A DNA stretch of 42,056 bases from Mesorhizobium carmichaelinearum (lineage in GTDB: Bacteria; Pseudomonadota; Alphaproteobacteria; Rhizobiales; Rhizobiaceae): NCBI RefSeq assembly GCF_900199455.1, contig NZ_FZQR01000036.1, positions 1 through 42,056 of the forward strand, written 5' to 3'. Shown here piece by piece: positions 24,700 through 32,945 of this stretch. Numbering within the stretch: the stretch's first letter is position 1; each line of letters starts with the position of its first letter. The notes beneath the pieces were generated by a model. That model saw nothing but the letters and a program-made list of their open reading frames with translations, had not been told where the DNA came from and ran no database searches. The translations under genes were made by a program, and so were the position numbers.

Positions 24700-25156
24700 G
24701 GCTGGCGTGGTTTTACCGCGCAGCGCTGATGCAATCGGGAGGTGGTGATTGAACGAAAATCACAGCACGAGCCGTCTGCTGGTGAGAGACTCTGGCGTCA
24801 CGGCTCGCCCCCGGTTTCAAGATTCCGATGATTTGAAAGGCGGCGGATCGGAAAACCGAGATTTTTGCGACGAGTTAGACCTATCAACTTTTACCTTGCC
24901 GAACGTTGATCGCCTCAAGTCTCTTGGGATAGGCAACAGGGGTCGGTTGCGCGTCGAGCAAGTCGAGGATCAATGCTTCGCCGAGGAGGTGGCCAAAACA
25001 CCAGCGCTGCCATTGTGGTCCGATGACGATGCGGAGCTGTCGGGGTCAGGCCTCGCGGCTTCTTCAATGGCCCGCCCATCGCGGTCTGAAAGAGCATGTG
25101 CGGCCGCGGATCTGAGTAGGACGCAGACTCCGCTACTTCTTTTGAAAGAGCGCGCC
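24700..25156. other. Intergenic region between the fixN promoter and fnrN
   Basis: About 450 bases. Long frames run on both strands, including one on the plus strand that enters fnrN from the opposite side, but none resembles a known family or has convincing start signals. I see no gene here. Confidence 0.4.
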
Positions 25157-25885
25157 TCAGCCGCCGCAGCGGCGTTCAAGCCCGCTCATGCTGTCGACGG
25201 TCACATGGCGATTATTCTCGATACGGATTATGCCGTCTGCACGCAATCGTGTCAGCTGTCGACTCACGGTCTCGAATCTCAGTGCCAGGAAATCAGCGAT
25301 GTCGCCACGCGTCAGCGGCAGATCGAAGCACGCCGACTTGGCCGCAGGATCAACGGTGCGATCGATGCTCCGGGCGATCATAAGGAGAAAGCTCGCCACC
25401 TTTTCTGACGCCGTCTTGCGTCCCACAGTTACCATCCATTCGCGGGCTGCGTCGAGTTCGACCAACGCCTGCTTGAATAGGCGACGCTCGAATTCCGGTG
25501 CATCCTTCATCATCCGCACGACCGCCGCCTTCGGAAACGAGCACAGGGAGACAACTGTAGCCGCTTCCGCGTTAATCGGGCTGTCCATCTTGAAGGGCCG
25601 TCCCAGAAAATCCGGTGCGAACTGGAGGCCCACGATCTGCTGCCGGCCGTCCGAAAGGGTTTTGGTCAGCTTCACCACGCCCGAAAGCACGTTCGAATAG
25701 CTGTCGACGGTCTCGGCCTCGCCCACCAGTTTGACCCCAGGCTCGACCTTGTGACGCGATGCGGTCTTGGCGAGCCCGACCAAATGATCTGGGTCGAGTG
25801 CACCACAGGGGCCGCGATGCCGTCCCTCGCAGGACAGGCAAAGGACGGGAATACCGGAACTGTGAATGTCCTGCTGTGCTGTCAT
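25157..25885 (-). CDS. fnrN: FnrN-type oxygen-sensing regulator (Crp/Fnr family)
   Basis: FnrN activates fixNOQP, fixGHIS and often hemN when oxygen is low. The 242-residue protein has an N-terminal cysteine cluster CLSCEGRHRGPC (Cys16, Cys19, Cys27) and an internal Cys in VVSLCSF, the ligands expected for an oxygen-labile [4Fe-4S] cluster. The cyclic-nucleotide-like barrel and dimer helix follow, then the C-terminal helix-turn-helix TRGDIADFLALRFETVSRQL, whose E-SR pattern reads FNR-type sites. FixK proteins lack the N-terminal cysteines, which favours FnrN. The ATG at 25885 is preferred over upstream in-frame starts. Its own upstream region shows no convincing FNR box. Confidence 0.9.
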   Translation of the reverse strand: MTAQQDIHSSGIPVLCLSCEGRHRGPCGALDPDHLVGLAKTASRHKVEPGVKLVGEAETVDSYSNVLSGVVKLTKTLSDGRQQIVGLQFAPDFLGRPFKMDSPINAEAATVVSLCSFPKAAVVRMMKDAPEFERRLFKQALVELDAAREWMVTVGRKTASEKVASFLLMIARSIDRTVDPAAKSACFDLPLTRGDIADFLALRFETVSRQLTRLRADGIIRIENNRHVTVDSMSGLERRCGG

Positions 25886-26528
25886 TGTGATCGCTTTTAT
25901 TGATCCCAAATGCCGGCAGGATAACAACCGGTGCTAGAAAAATCCTGCGGCAGTTTGTCCATCGCCGAGGGTGACCGAAATCAACGCTTTAGCTGAGCGA
26001 CACATCCAGTCCGGCGATGCAACCACTGGACCGTGATATGCGATCTGAATGAGCTGCCAAACTTGAGCGGGAACGCCCAGCGATTTGGCTATCCGACCGC
26101 ATCTCATTTCCATCCGGGCGTCGATGCTGCCGTGTACCGCGGTTGGCTGCAGGCGCTCGGATGCGGGGACGAGTTATCGCCCTGTCATCATATCCCATAT
26201 TGCGACATATCCCATATTGCGACGGGCTTCGTTGCTTCTGTGCGAGCTATACCAAGCAGACGCGTCGCTACGATCCGGTGGGCGTTGTCTACGATAGCTA
26301 AATGCCGAGATCGTCAGCTTCGTCATGACGAATAGCGCCATCGCGGCCTTCGACATGATCATCTTAACCACTTCTGGCGGCACGCTCGGCGTGCTCTATC
26401 AATGCTGCCTGACCGTTTACGTCAGGAACAACACGGCGGGTTCGCCGTGGGAGGCAATCGCGATCGCCATTTGTCGAAAGCTGTGACCGCCTAGCGGGAG
26501 CAGGACGATCCAGGAGAGTTTCACCGCA
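25886..26528. other. Region between fnrN and the lipoprotein gene
   Basis: About 640 bases without a gene I can support. It contains a perfect tandem duplication (26189-26222, listed separately). A 53-codon plus-strand frame starting near 26323 (MTNSAIAAFDMIILTTSGGT) has no clear ribosome site and no recognised relatives. Confidence 0.35.
26189..26222. repeat. Two tandem copies of a 17-base unit
   Basis: The unit CATATCCCATATTGCGA occurs twice in direct tandem without a mismatch (26189-26205 and 26206-26222). It contains ATAT-rich segments but is not a good palindrome. Its role is unknown; it could be a recent slippage product or a pair of binding sites. Confidence 0.8.
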
Positions 26529-26942
26529 TCATTTGGGATTACGGGGAAACAGGCGCGCATACCCCTCGCAGCCTCCAATGTTCCCGTCGTACTTGGCGAG
26601 CTCGATAATGCCCGAAGATCCAACGATCACGTCAATCTTGCAGTGGTAATCGTAAGTCTCGGTCGCGGTGCCCTCCGACTCGACGTAGACGGGCTGCCCG
26701 TTCACGTGGGCTGTACTCGAATTGAATGTTGGCACCGTGTACGAGCCGGTGTCTCGGCTTCGCCAGGTGAACACGCGCTTGCCATCTATCTTGGTCTCGG
26801 CATCTGGAAACCCGAGGATTTTGAACGCCGCTCGATACGGCTTCCCCTCCAGCGAGCCAAGGCCCTCATCCATTTTCTCGAACGTCTGGCACCCGGCCGC
26901 GGCCGCTAGCGCGACCAACGCGTAGATACTCCGAATTTTCAT
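26529..26942 (-). CDS. Small putative lipoprotein
   Basis: A 137-residue protein beginning MKIRSIYALVALAAAAGCQT: a basic start, hydrophobic stretch and lipobox (AAAGC), so the mature protein would begin at Cys18 and be lipid-anchored in the cell envelope. The rest (GSLEGKPYRAAFKILGFPDA, then KRVFTWRSRDTGSYTVPTFN) has the look of small envelope lipoproteins with an SmpA/OmlA-like fold, but I cannot place it in a named family. Two Cys near the end (CKIDV and GGCEGY) could form a disulfide. It stands alone between fnrN and a transposase scrap. Confidence 0.65.
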   Translation of the reverse strand: MKIRSIYALVALAAAAGCQTFEKMDEGLGSLEGKPYRAAFKILGFPDAETKIDGKRVFTWRSRDTGSYTVPTFNSSTAHVNGQPVYVESEGTATETYDYHCKIDVIVGSSGIIELAKYDGNIGGCEGYARLFPRNPK

Positions 26943-27000
26943 GTAGCACTCCCGTTCGCCGGTTCAAAACAACCAATGTCAAGCTCGGCGTTGATCCCCG

Positions 27001-27100
27001 GATTCCCGGCTCAGTTTCGCCACAGCTGGCATTTGGCGAATACAGCGCGGCAAAATCCCGCTCCAGCGCCGCCAACGCCTCGTTCACGATCCCCGCAAGT
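27001..27100 (-). pseudogene. Scrap of an IS5/IS1182-type transposase N-terminus
   Basis: The minus strand reads RRLAGIVNEALAALERDFAA followed by LYS, a phrase typical of the start of IS5/IS1182-type DDE transposases, after which similarity stops. Only about 25 codons remain. It marks the scar of an older element upstream of the lipoprotein gene. Confidence 0.45.
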
Positions 27101-27384
27101 CTCCGGCCGGTCTACGGCAGGAAGCGTTCCGAATTTCACCAACGGTGAATCACGTCAACAAAACTGCACCTTTCGATCACTCTTTTTAGTTCGAGCTAAC
27201 GTGTGGGCCCGTCGCGGCCTTGGACCGATAGGCCCGACGCGTCTTGACCCGATGCGGCCCGCTCTTCTATCGGATAGGGAATGGGCCTACGGGCGCGAGC
27301 TGGGGCAAAGAGTTGTGTCGGTTCGCGTGGATATACTTGCGGTTGCCCTCGCTCTCGCACCCATGTTCCCCGGAGTGGGCTTCG
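27101..27384. other. Intergenic region, nothing recognised
   Basis: About 280 bases between the transposase scrap and the FCD-domain gene. No supported gene or regulatory motif was seen. Confidence 0.35.
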
Positions 27385-27864
27385 CTATTGAGAGGAAATC
27401 TCGTCGACGAATTCGAAGCGACGGTTTTGACAACGCTCGAACACTTCGAGGACTGTCGGCAGATCTTGATCAAAAAGGCCGTTCACGAGCGCTGCCATCT
27501 GGTCGAGAATGTCCCTCGCCGCACCCGGCATGGTCAGCTCGAGTTCGCGAAAATCACGAGTTACCTCGTTACAGCGCCAAATTTCTTCCAAGATCCTTCG
27601 ATTATGGGAAAGCGCTGCGAGGCGATCGCCGAGATGTTCCTGGAAGATTGCCACTTCAAGAGCAAACTCTTCGACGGGGGGCAGTGTTGCCCCGTTTGAC
27701 CAGGTCTGAAGGACCCGAGGAATTTCCAGGCCGGAGAGCGTGAAACCGGCAATGTTTTGCCGGACACCGTACTCGAAGATGGCTCGAGCCAATTCGAGCT
27801 CGTCTCGAATGGCGTCGGCATTGATGCTTTTGCCCCACTCGTACGATATCGGCATGAAAACCAT
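27385..27864 (-). CDS. FCD-like effector-domain protein without DNA-binding domain
   Basis: A 159-residue, mostly helical protein. Its layout parallels the effector half of the GntR regulator encoded just upstream: ELARAIFEYGVRQNIAGFTL matches the position of QAALAIAKFCIESAVERFTP, and MAALVNGLFDQDLPTVLEVF matches METLVQFLARGDVRDAVTNL. It looks like an FCD (FadR C-terminal) domain with no helix-turn-helix. The gene starts 33 bases after the GntR stop, so the two form an operon. A plausible role is a partner or modulator of the GntR protein; this is inferred from likeness and position only. Confidence 0.6.
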   Translation of the reverse strand: MVFMPISYEWGKSINADAIRDELELARAIFEYGVRQNIAGFTLSGLEIPRVLQTWSNGATLPPVEEFALEVAIFQEHLGDRLAALSHNRRILEEIWRCNEVTRDFRELELTMPGAARDILDQMAALVNGLFDQDLPTVLEVFERCQNRRFEFVDEISSQ

Positions 27865-27897
27865 CCTTGTTGCACGTCGAGTGCTGAAAGCCCACGC

Positions 27898-28665
27898 TCA
27901 TTCAACAGTAAAGACATCAACGGCGTCCAGTGCGATAAGGTTCCCTTTTTTGACCAGCGATGGAATGAGGTCACATTTGCGCTGATACTGCCGTTCCAGG
28001 TTAGTCACCGCGTCACGAACGTCGCCTCGGGCGAGAAACTGAACTAGCGTTTCCATCCCCGAAGTGATTTCCATGAACCGGTCTTTGTTTTGAAGGTCAA
28101 GTTGCCGTATAAATCTGGTCCGATCAGTAAACTCGAGCATCCTGCGCACGAGGAGTTGGTTCTCAGTCAGGCCCGCGATGCGCTCGTATAGCGTTTCAAG
28201 CGTGAACGCTGTCTCTTGTGCATGCGCTTCCATCGTTCGTGTCCCAATCGCTTTCTTGTCTAGCAACCGTAACCCTGTCGGAGTGAACCGCTCCACGGCA
28301 GATTCGATGCAGAACTTCGCGATCGCCAAGGCCGCTTGGTAGTCGTTCTGCACGTCCCGTATGCTCAAGGCTCGGGTCAGGTAGCTTCTCGTACCGTTCT
28401 TGACGATGATCCCGTCATTTGCGAGCAGGATCAGCGCTTCACGGACCGGGGTCGTGCTCACTCCGAAACGCTGGGCGATGCGATTTTGCTCCAAAGGTGT
28501 CCGCGGCGGAAGCTTCTGAAAAACGATAAGTGATTTGAGACGTCCGTAGATCTGGCCCGACTTGTTTCCTTGTCCATACTCTGAGCTGAGGGCGTCGGGT
28601 TCGTCTGGAGCATACACAGACTCTCCTCCTATGGCCTTGCGTGAAATCCTCGCGATTCTCGGCAT
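27898..28665 (-). CDS. GntR-family (FadR-type) transcription regulator
   Basis: A 255-residue regulator with a GntR winged helix (QIYGRLKSLIVFQKLPPRTP, then RIAQRFGVSTTPVREALILL at about residues 66-85) followed by a helical effector domain of the FCD type. These proteins usually repress uptake or catabolic genes and respond to small organic acids; the ligand is not evident here. The N-terminus is about 35 residues longer than usual; a later start is possible. The AT-rich stretch just upstream (28689-28722) carries repeated GAATATA units that may be its own operator. It is transcribed away from the gibberellin operon. Confidence 0.85.
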   Translation of the reverse strand: MPRIARISRKAIGGESVYAPDEPDALSSEYGQGNKSGQIYGRLKSLIVFQKLPPRTPLEQNRIAQRFGVSTTPVREALILLANDGIIVKNGTRSYLTRALSIRDVQNDYQAALAIAKFCIESAVERFTPTGLRLLDKKAIGTRTMEAHAQETAFTLETLYERIAGLTENQLLVRRMLEFTDRTRFIRQLDLQNKDRFMEITSGMETLVQFLARGDVRDAVTNLERQYQRKCDLIPSLVKKGNLIALDAVDVFTVE

Positions 28666-28688
28666 ATATCACGTCGAATCCCGGATTG

Positions 28689-28722
28689 GGAATATAAACG
28701 GGAATATATTCTCGAATATAGA
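28689..28722. promoter_or_regulatory. AT-rich GAATATA repeats upstream of the GntR gene
   Basis: Within about 35 bases GAATATA-like units occur three times, the middle one forming the palindrome GAATATATTC (28702-28711). The segment lies 24-57 bases before the GntR start codon and is far more AT-rich than its surroundings. It could be the promoter and operator of the GntR operon; the assignment is tentative. Confidence 0.4.
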
Positions 28723-28949
28723 TAGTGTATTTGGGAGGTCAAGGGCTTGTCGCCCGAAATATCAAAATGTATTGCAAAATATATCTCATACTCATGTTGA
28801 TATCAGATAGAGCTTCTGCTTATGAAAGAGGCATGACAATGCTGAAATGTTCAACAGGCGAAGGGCAGTCCCAGGTAGGAAAGTCGGGGCTGCGGTTGGG
28901 GAGATAGGGTCCGCATAGCAGGGGCGACGCTCTCCCTGTGTCCCAAAAG

Positions 28950-29222
28950 CGCTGGGTCGGCACAAGACTACGGTCTAGCGGGTTCGCCAGTTTCAGCCAT
29001 GCACCGCTCTTCCGGGACGAAAAGCCCTTCGGTCCCGGCGCAGATTCGATGGCACCTGGGGCAAATCGTTCGGTCAGCGGCCGCGTTTCTGGCTGGCGCT
29101 GCGCTGGCACGCCTGAATTGCATGTGGCGTCAACATCGCCGCAGAGGACGTCGTCTCCATGAGCTTTAACGTTATTCGCTGCCCGTAGCGCCTGCCGATC
29201 ACCTTCCGCCCTTCCATCACTT
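28950..29222 (+). pseudogene. Remnant of a cytochrome P450 (probably CYP115) before CYP112
   Basis: Pieces of one P450 C-terminal half appear in order but in different frames: HAPLFRDEKPFGPGADSMAP and GAN (the segment before the heme loop), SFGQRPRF (start of the heme-binding loop), FLAGAALARL (the helix after the heme Cys, CLGAALARL-like) and ELHVAS. The heme Cys codon is not recoverable in any one frame. The position just upstream of CYP112 is where rhizobial gibberellin operons carry CYP115 or its 3' leftovers. CYP115 turns GA9 into bioactive GA4. The remnant is frameshifted and has no start, so it cannot be functional. The match was made by eye. Confidence 0.5.
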
Positions 29223-29239
29223 AGAGAGTGAGGTCCACG

Positions 29240-30442
29240 ATGTCCGAACAACCATTGCCGACGCTGCCGATGTGGCGCGTGGATCACATCGAGCCCTCGC
29301 CCGAGATGCTGACGCTATGCGCCAGCGGTCCAATTCACCGCGTGCGCTTCCCGTCCGGGCACGAAGGCTGGTGGGTGACAGGCTATGAGGAGGCCAAGGC
29401 GGTGCTGTCCGATCCGGCGTTCCGACCCGCGGGAATGCCGCCGGCAGCGTTCACCCCGGATTCGGTAATTCTCGGTTCGCCGGGGTGGTTAGTCTCGCAC
29501 GAGGGGGGCGAGCATGCCCGGTTGCGGACCATCGTGGCGCCGGCCTTCAGCAACCGCAGGGTGAAGCTACTCGCGCAGCAGGTTGAAGCGATCGCCGCGC
29601 AGTTGTTCGAGACGCTGGCGGCCCAGCCCCAGCCCGCCGACCTGCGGCGCCACCTCTCCTTTCCGCTTCCGGCCATGGTCATCAGCGCTCTGATGGGCGT
29701 GCGCTATGAAGATCACACCTTTTTCGCCGCACTGTCCGACGAGGTGATGACGCACCAGCATGAAAGCGGGCCGCGCACTGCGTCGCGCCTGGCCTGGGAA
29801 GAACTGCGCGCCTACATTCGCGGCAAGATGCGGGGCAAGCGCCAGGATCCGGGCGACAACCTGCTGACGGATCTGCTCGTGGCGGTCGATCATGGCAAGG
29901 CGACCGAACAAGAGGCGATCGGGCTAGCGGCGGGCATGCTGGTGGCGGGACACGAGAGCACGGTCGCGCAGATCGAATTCGGCCTGCTGGCCATGTTCCG
30001 CCATCCGCAACAGCGCGAACGCCTGGCCGGCGATCCATCCCTGGTGGACAAGGCGGTGGAGGAAATCCTGCGCATGTACCCGCCCGGCGCGGGCTGGGAC
30101 GGCATCATGCGCTATCCGAGGACCGACGTGACCATCTCGGGCGTGCATATTCCCGCAGAGAGCAAGGTGCTGGTCGGCCTGCCGGCAACGTCGTTCGACC
30201 CGCGCCATTTCGACGACCCGGAGATCTTCGATATCGGACGCGACAAAAATCCGCACCTGGCGTTCTCCCACGGGCCCCACTACTGCATCGGCGTGGCGCT
30301 GGCCAGGCTGGAACTCAAGGTGGTGTTCGGTTCGGTCTTCCAGCGCTTTCCCTCGTTGCGCCTGGCCGTGGCGCCCGAAGAACTGAAGTTGCGCAAGGAG
30401 ATCATCACTGGCGGGTTCGAAGAGCTCCCGGTGCTCTGGTGA
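29240..30442 (+). CDS. cyp112: CYP112, gibberellin C20-oxidising P450
   Basis: In the bacterial gibberellin pathway CYP112 removes C-20 of GA12 in several oxidations, giving GA9. The 400-residue soluble P450 has the I-helix motif VAGHESTVAQ, the ExxR motif EEILR, and the heme loop FSHGPHYCIGVALARLE with Cys349. The start MSEQPLPTLPMWRVDHIEPS and the gene order identify it as CYP112. The ATG at 29240 is preferred over one four codons upstream. It is the first intact gene of the operon and the CYP114 gene follows after about 85 bases. I find no credible sigma-54 promoter upstream; a TGGCAC...TTGCA pair near 29105 has a spacer two bases too long. The operon is clearly richer in GC than the flanking IS-laden DNA. 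Confidence 0.92.
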   Translation: MSEQPLPTLPMWRVDHIEPSPEMLTLCASGPIHRVRFPSGHEGWWVTGYEEAKAVLSDPAFRPAGMPPAAFTPDSVILGSPGWLVSHEGGEHARLRTIVAPAFSNRRVKLLAQQVEAIAAQLFETLAAQPQPADLRRHLSFPLPAMVISALMGVRYEDHTFFAALSDEVMTHQHESGPRTASRLAWEELRAYIRGKMRGKRQDPGDNLLTDLLVAVDHGKATEQEAIGLAAGMLVAGHESTVAQIEFGLLAMFRHPQQRERLAGDPSLVDKAVEEILRMYPPGAGWDGIMRYPRTDVTISGVHIPAESKVLVGLPATSFDPRHFDDPEIFDIGRDKNPHLAFSHGPHYCIGVALARLELKVVFGSVFQRFPSLRLAVAPEELKLRKEIITGGFEELPVLW

Positions 30443-30526
30443 TGCTCGGATGCCGCCCGTAATCGCGATCTTCTCCGCAATCTGTACGGTGCGCCAGTCA
30501 AATCAGCCAGCCAACAGGTAAACAAG

Positions 30527-31813
30527 ATGAACGAGCAAGAAACCACGGCAGCATACCGGGACGCCTTCGCCGAACTGGCGTCGCCAGCCTGCATCCACGA
30601 CCCGTATCCGTTCATGCGGTGGTTGCGCGAGCACGATCCGGTGCATCGCGCGGCCTCGGGTCTCTTTCTGCTGAGCCGCCACGCCGACATTTACTGGGTG
30701 CTCAAGGCCACGGGCGATGCGTTTAGGGGACCGGCGCCGGGCGAATTGGCGCGCTATTTCCCACGTGCGGCGACCAGCCTGTCGCTCAATCTGCTGGCGT
30801 CCACGCTGGCGATGACCGACCCACCGACGCATACGCGTCTGCGCCGCCTGATCTCGCGCGATTTCACCATGCGACAGGTCAACAGCCTGCGGCCGAGCAT
30901 CGCACGCATCGTCGCAGTGCGCCTGGACAGCATGGCGCCCGCACTGGAGCGCGGGGAGGCGGTTGACCTGCATCGGGAATTCGCGCTGGCCTTGCCCATG
31001 CTGGTCTTCGCCGAACTGTTCGGCATACCCCAGGACGAGGTGTTCGGGCTCGCCGCCGGCATCGGCGCCATTCTGGAAGGCCTGAGCCCACACGCCAGCG
31101 ATCCCCAACTCGCCGCGGCGGACGTGGCCAGCGCCAGGGTGCAGGGCTACTTCGGCGACCTCATACAGCGCAAGCGCACCAATCCCCGCCACGACATCGT
31201 GTCGATGCTCGTCGGCGCACACGACGACGATGCCGACACGCTGTCGGATGCGGAGTTGATCAGCATGCTTTGGGGCATGCTGCTGGGCGGCTTCGCCACC
31301 ACCGCCGCGACTATCGACCACGCGATCGTGGCGATGCTGGCGTATCCGGAACAGCGGCACTGGCTGCAGGGCGACGCCGTGGGGGTGGAGGCATTCGTCG
31401 AAGAAGTCCTGCGCTGCGACGCCCCCGCAATGTTCAGCTCCATTCCGCGTATTGCCCAGCGCGATATCGAATTGCGCGGCGTGGTGATCCCGAAGAACGC
31501 GGACGTGCGCGTGCTGATCGCGGCCGGCAATCGCGACCCGGACGCCTTCGCCGATCCCGATCGCTTCGACCCCGCGCGGTTCTACGGCACCAGTCCTGGC
31601 ATGTCGACCGACGGGAAGATCATGCTGAGCTTTGGCCACGGCATCCACTTCTGCCTCGGTGCGCAACTGGCCCGCGTGCAGTTGGCCGAGAGCCTGCCGC
31701 GGATCCAGGCGCGCTTCCCCACGCTGGCATTGGCCGAGCAGCCGACCCGGGAGCCCTCCGCGTTCCTTAGGACGTTCCGCGCGCTGCCGGTGCGGCTGCA
31801 TGCGGGGGACTGA
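30527..31813 (+). CDS. cyp114: CYP114, ent-kaurenoic acid oxidase P450
   Basis: CYP114, helped by the ferredoxin encoded next to it, oxidises ent-kaurenoic acid with ring contraction to GA12-aldehyde. The 428-residue protein has the P450 I-helix motif GGFATTAATIDH, the ExxR motif EEVLR, and the heme loop FGHGIHFCLGAQLARVQL with Cys376. The start MNEQETTAAYRDAFAELASP and its place between CYP112 and the ferredoxin identify it. The stop lies one base before the ferredoxin ATG, so the two are almost certainly co-translated, in keeping with their need for one another. Confidence 0.92.
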   Translation: MNEQETTAAYRDAFAELASPACIHDPYPFMRWLREHDPVHRAASGLFLLSRHADIYWVLKATGDAFRGPAPGELARYFPRAATSLSLNLLASTLAMTDPPTHTRLRRLISRDFTMRQVNSLRPSIARIVAVRLDSMAPALERGEAVDLHREFALALPMLVFAELFGIPQDEVFGLAAGIGAILEGLSPHASDPQLAAADVASARVQGYFGDLIQRKRTNPRHDIVSMLVGAHDDDADTLSDAELISMLWGMLLGGFATTAATIDHAIVAMLAYPEQRHWLQGDAVGVEAFVEEVLRCDAPAMFSSIPRIAQRDIELRGVVIPKNADVRVLIAAGNRDPDAFADPDRFDPARFYGTSPGMSTDGKIMLSFGHGIHFCLGAQLARVQLAESLPRIQARFPTLALAEQPTREPSAFLRTFRALPVRLHAGD

Positions 31814-31814
31814 G

Positions 31815-32945
31815 ATGCGCGTCGTGGTCGACCAGGATCTGTGCGGAACCACCGGGCAGTGCGTGCTGACGCTGCCGGGCACCTTTCGCCAGCGCGAACC
31901 GGACGGTGTGGCCGAGGTGTGCGTGGCGGCGATCCCTCAGGCGCTGCAAGCCGCCGTGCGGCTCGCGGCCAGCCAGTGCCCGGTTGCCGCCATTCGAGTC
32001 ATCGAAAGCGACGCTAGCGATGACGATCGCGCCAGCGCCCACCCTGCGCCTTCTCCGGCCGAGCCCGAGCGGCATCCACGGAAGACCAACTTAATCCAGG
32101 AGCACACGATGGGACGGTTTGAAGGCAAGGTGGCCGTGGTGACCGGCGCCGGCGCCGGCATCGGCAAGGCGTGCGCCCTCGCCATCGCGCGCGAGGGCGG
32201 CAGAGTGGTGGTGGCCGACATTGATGCCTCAGCGGTCATCGCCTGCACCGAGCAGATCGGGGCCGAGGCCGGCCAGGCGCTAGCCCTCGCCATGGACATC
32301 GCCGATGCTGAGGCCGTGGCAGGGCTGTTCGAGACGGCGGAGCGGCACTTCGGTGGGGTCGACCTTTTGGTGAACAACGCGAGCGCCATGCATCTGACCC
32401 CGCGCGACCGCGCGATCGTCGACCTGGATCTGGCGGTCTGGGATCAGACGATGGCGACCAATCTGCGCGGCACGCTGCTCTGCTGCCGGCAGGCCATCCC
32501 ACGGATGATCGCCCGCGGCGGTGGCGCGATCGTCAACATGTCGTCGTGCCAGGGGCTCAGCGGTGACACCGCGCTGACGTCCTACGCCGCGTCGAAGGCG
32601 GCGATGAACATGCTGTCGGCCTCGCTCGCCACCCAGTACGGTCATGCGCAGATCCGCTGCAACGCGGTTGCGCCGGGTCTGATTATGACCGAGCGTCTGC
32701 AGGCCAAGCTGGACGAGCGCATGCAATGGCATCTGCGCCGGCACCAGCTCCTGCCGCGCGTCGGCCGCCCTGAGGACGTGGCGGCGCTGGTGGCATTCCT
32801 GCTCTCCGACGATGCCGCGTTTATCACGGGCCAGGTCGTGCGCATCGACGGCGGCATGCTGGCGCATGTGCCAACGTACGCGGATGGCGGCAACAGCCGC
32901 GTCCCGCGGGCTGCCGACGACACCGCCGAAGCGGCGCGCTGCTGA
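31815..32945 (+). CDS. Ferredoxin and short-chain dehydrogenase in one reading frame
   Basis: One uninterrupted 376-codon frame covers two proteins. Residues 1 to about 65 form a [3Fe-4S]-type ferredoxin with CGTTGQC and a later CP (ASQCPVAAI), the redox partner of CYP114. After a charged linker rich in Ala, Pro and Glu, residues 99-376 form a short-chain dehydrogenase with VVTGAGAGIG, LVNNAS and the catalytic YAASK, which oxidises GA12-aldehyde to GA12. An ATG at 32109 preceded by CCAGGAG could also start the dehydrogenase alone, so either a fusion or two proteins (or both) may be made. The stop overlaps the CYP117 start (TGATG). Confidence 0.88.
   Translation: MRVVVDQDLCGTTGQCVLTLPGTFRQREPDGVAEVCVAAIPQALQAAVRLAASQCPVAAIRVIESDASDDDRASAHPAPSPAEPERHPRKTNLIQEHTMGRFEGKVAVVTGAGAGIGKACALAIAREGGRVVVADIDASAVIACTEQIGAEAGQALALAMDIADAEAVAGLFETAERHFGGVDLLVNNASAMHLTPRDRAIVDLDLAVWDQTMATNLRGTLLCCRQAIPRMIARGGGAIVNMSSCQGLSGDTALTSYAASKAAMNMLSASLATQYGHAQIRCNAVAPGLIMTERLQAKLDERMQWHLRRHQLLPRVGRPEDVAALVAFLLSDDAAFITGQVVRIDGGMLAHVPTYADGGNSRVPRAADDTAEAARC

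Noticed and set aside
24749..25408. Long plus-strand open frame between fixN and fnrN
   Set aside because: It runs antisense into fnrN and has no recognisable domain or ribosome site; open by GC-rich composition.
26976..27743. 255-codon plus-strand frame
   Set aside because: It lies largely antisense to the FCD-domain gene and the transposase scrap, with Arg/Pro-rich composition typical of shadow frames.
29105..29121. TGGCAC...TTGCA, resembling a sigma-54 promoter before CYP112
   Set aside because: The spacer is seven bases instead of five; sigma-54 promoters tolerate almost no change in spacing, and the sequence lies within the CYP115 remnant.
30503..31882. Long minus-strand frame opposite CYP114
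   Set aside because: Antisense shadow of a GC-rich P450 gene; no family match.
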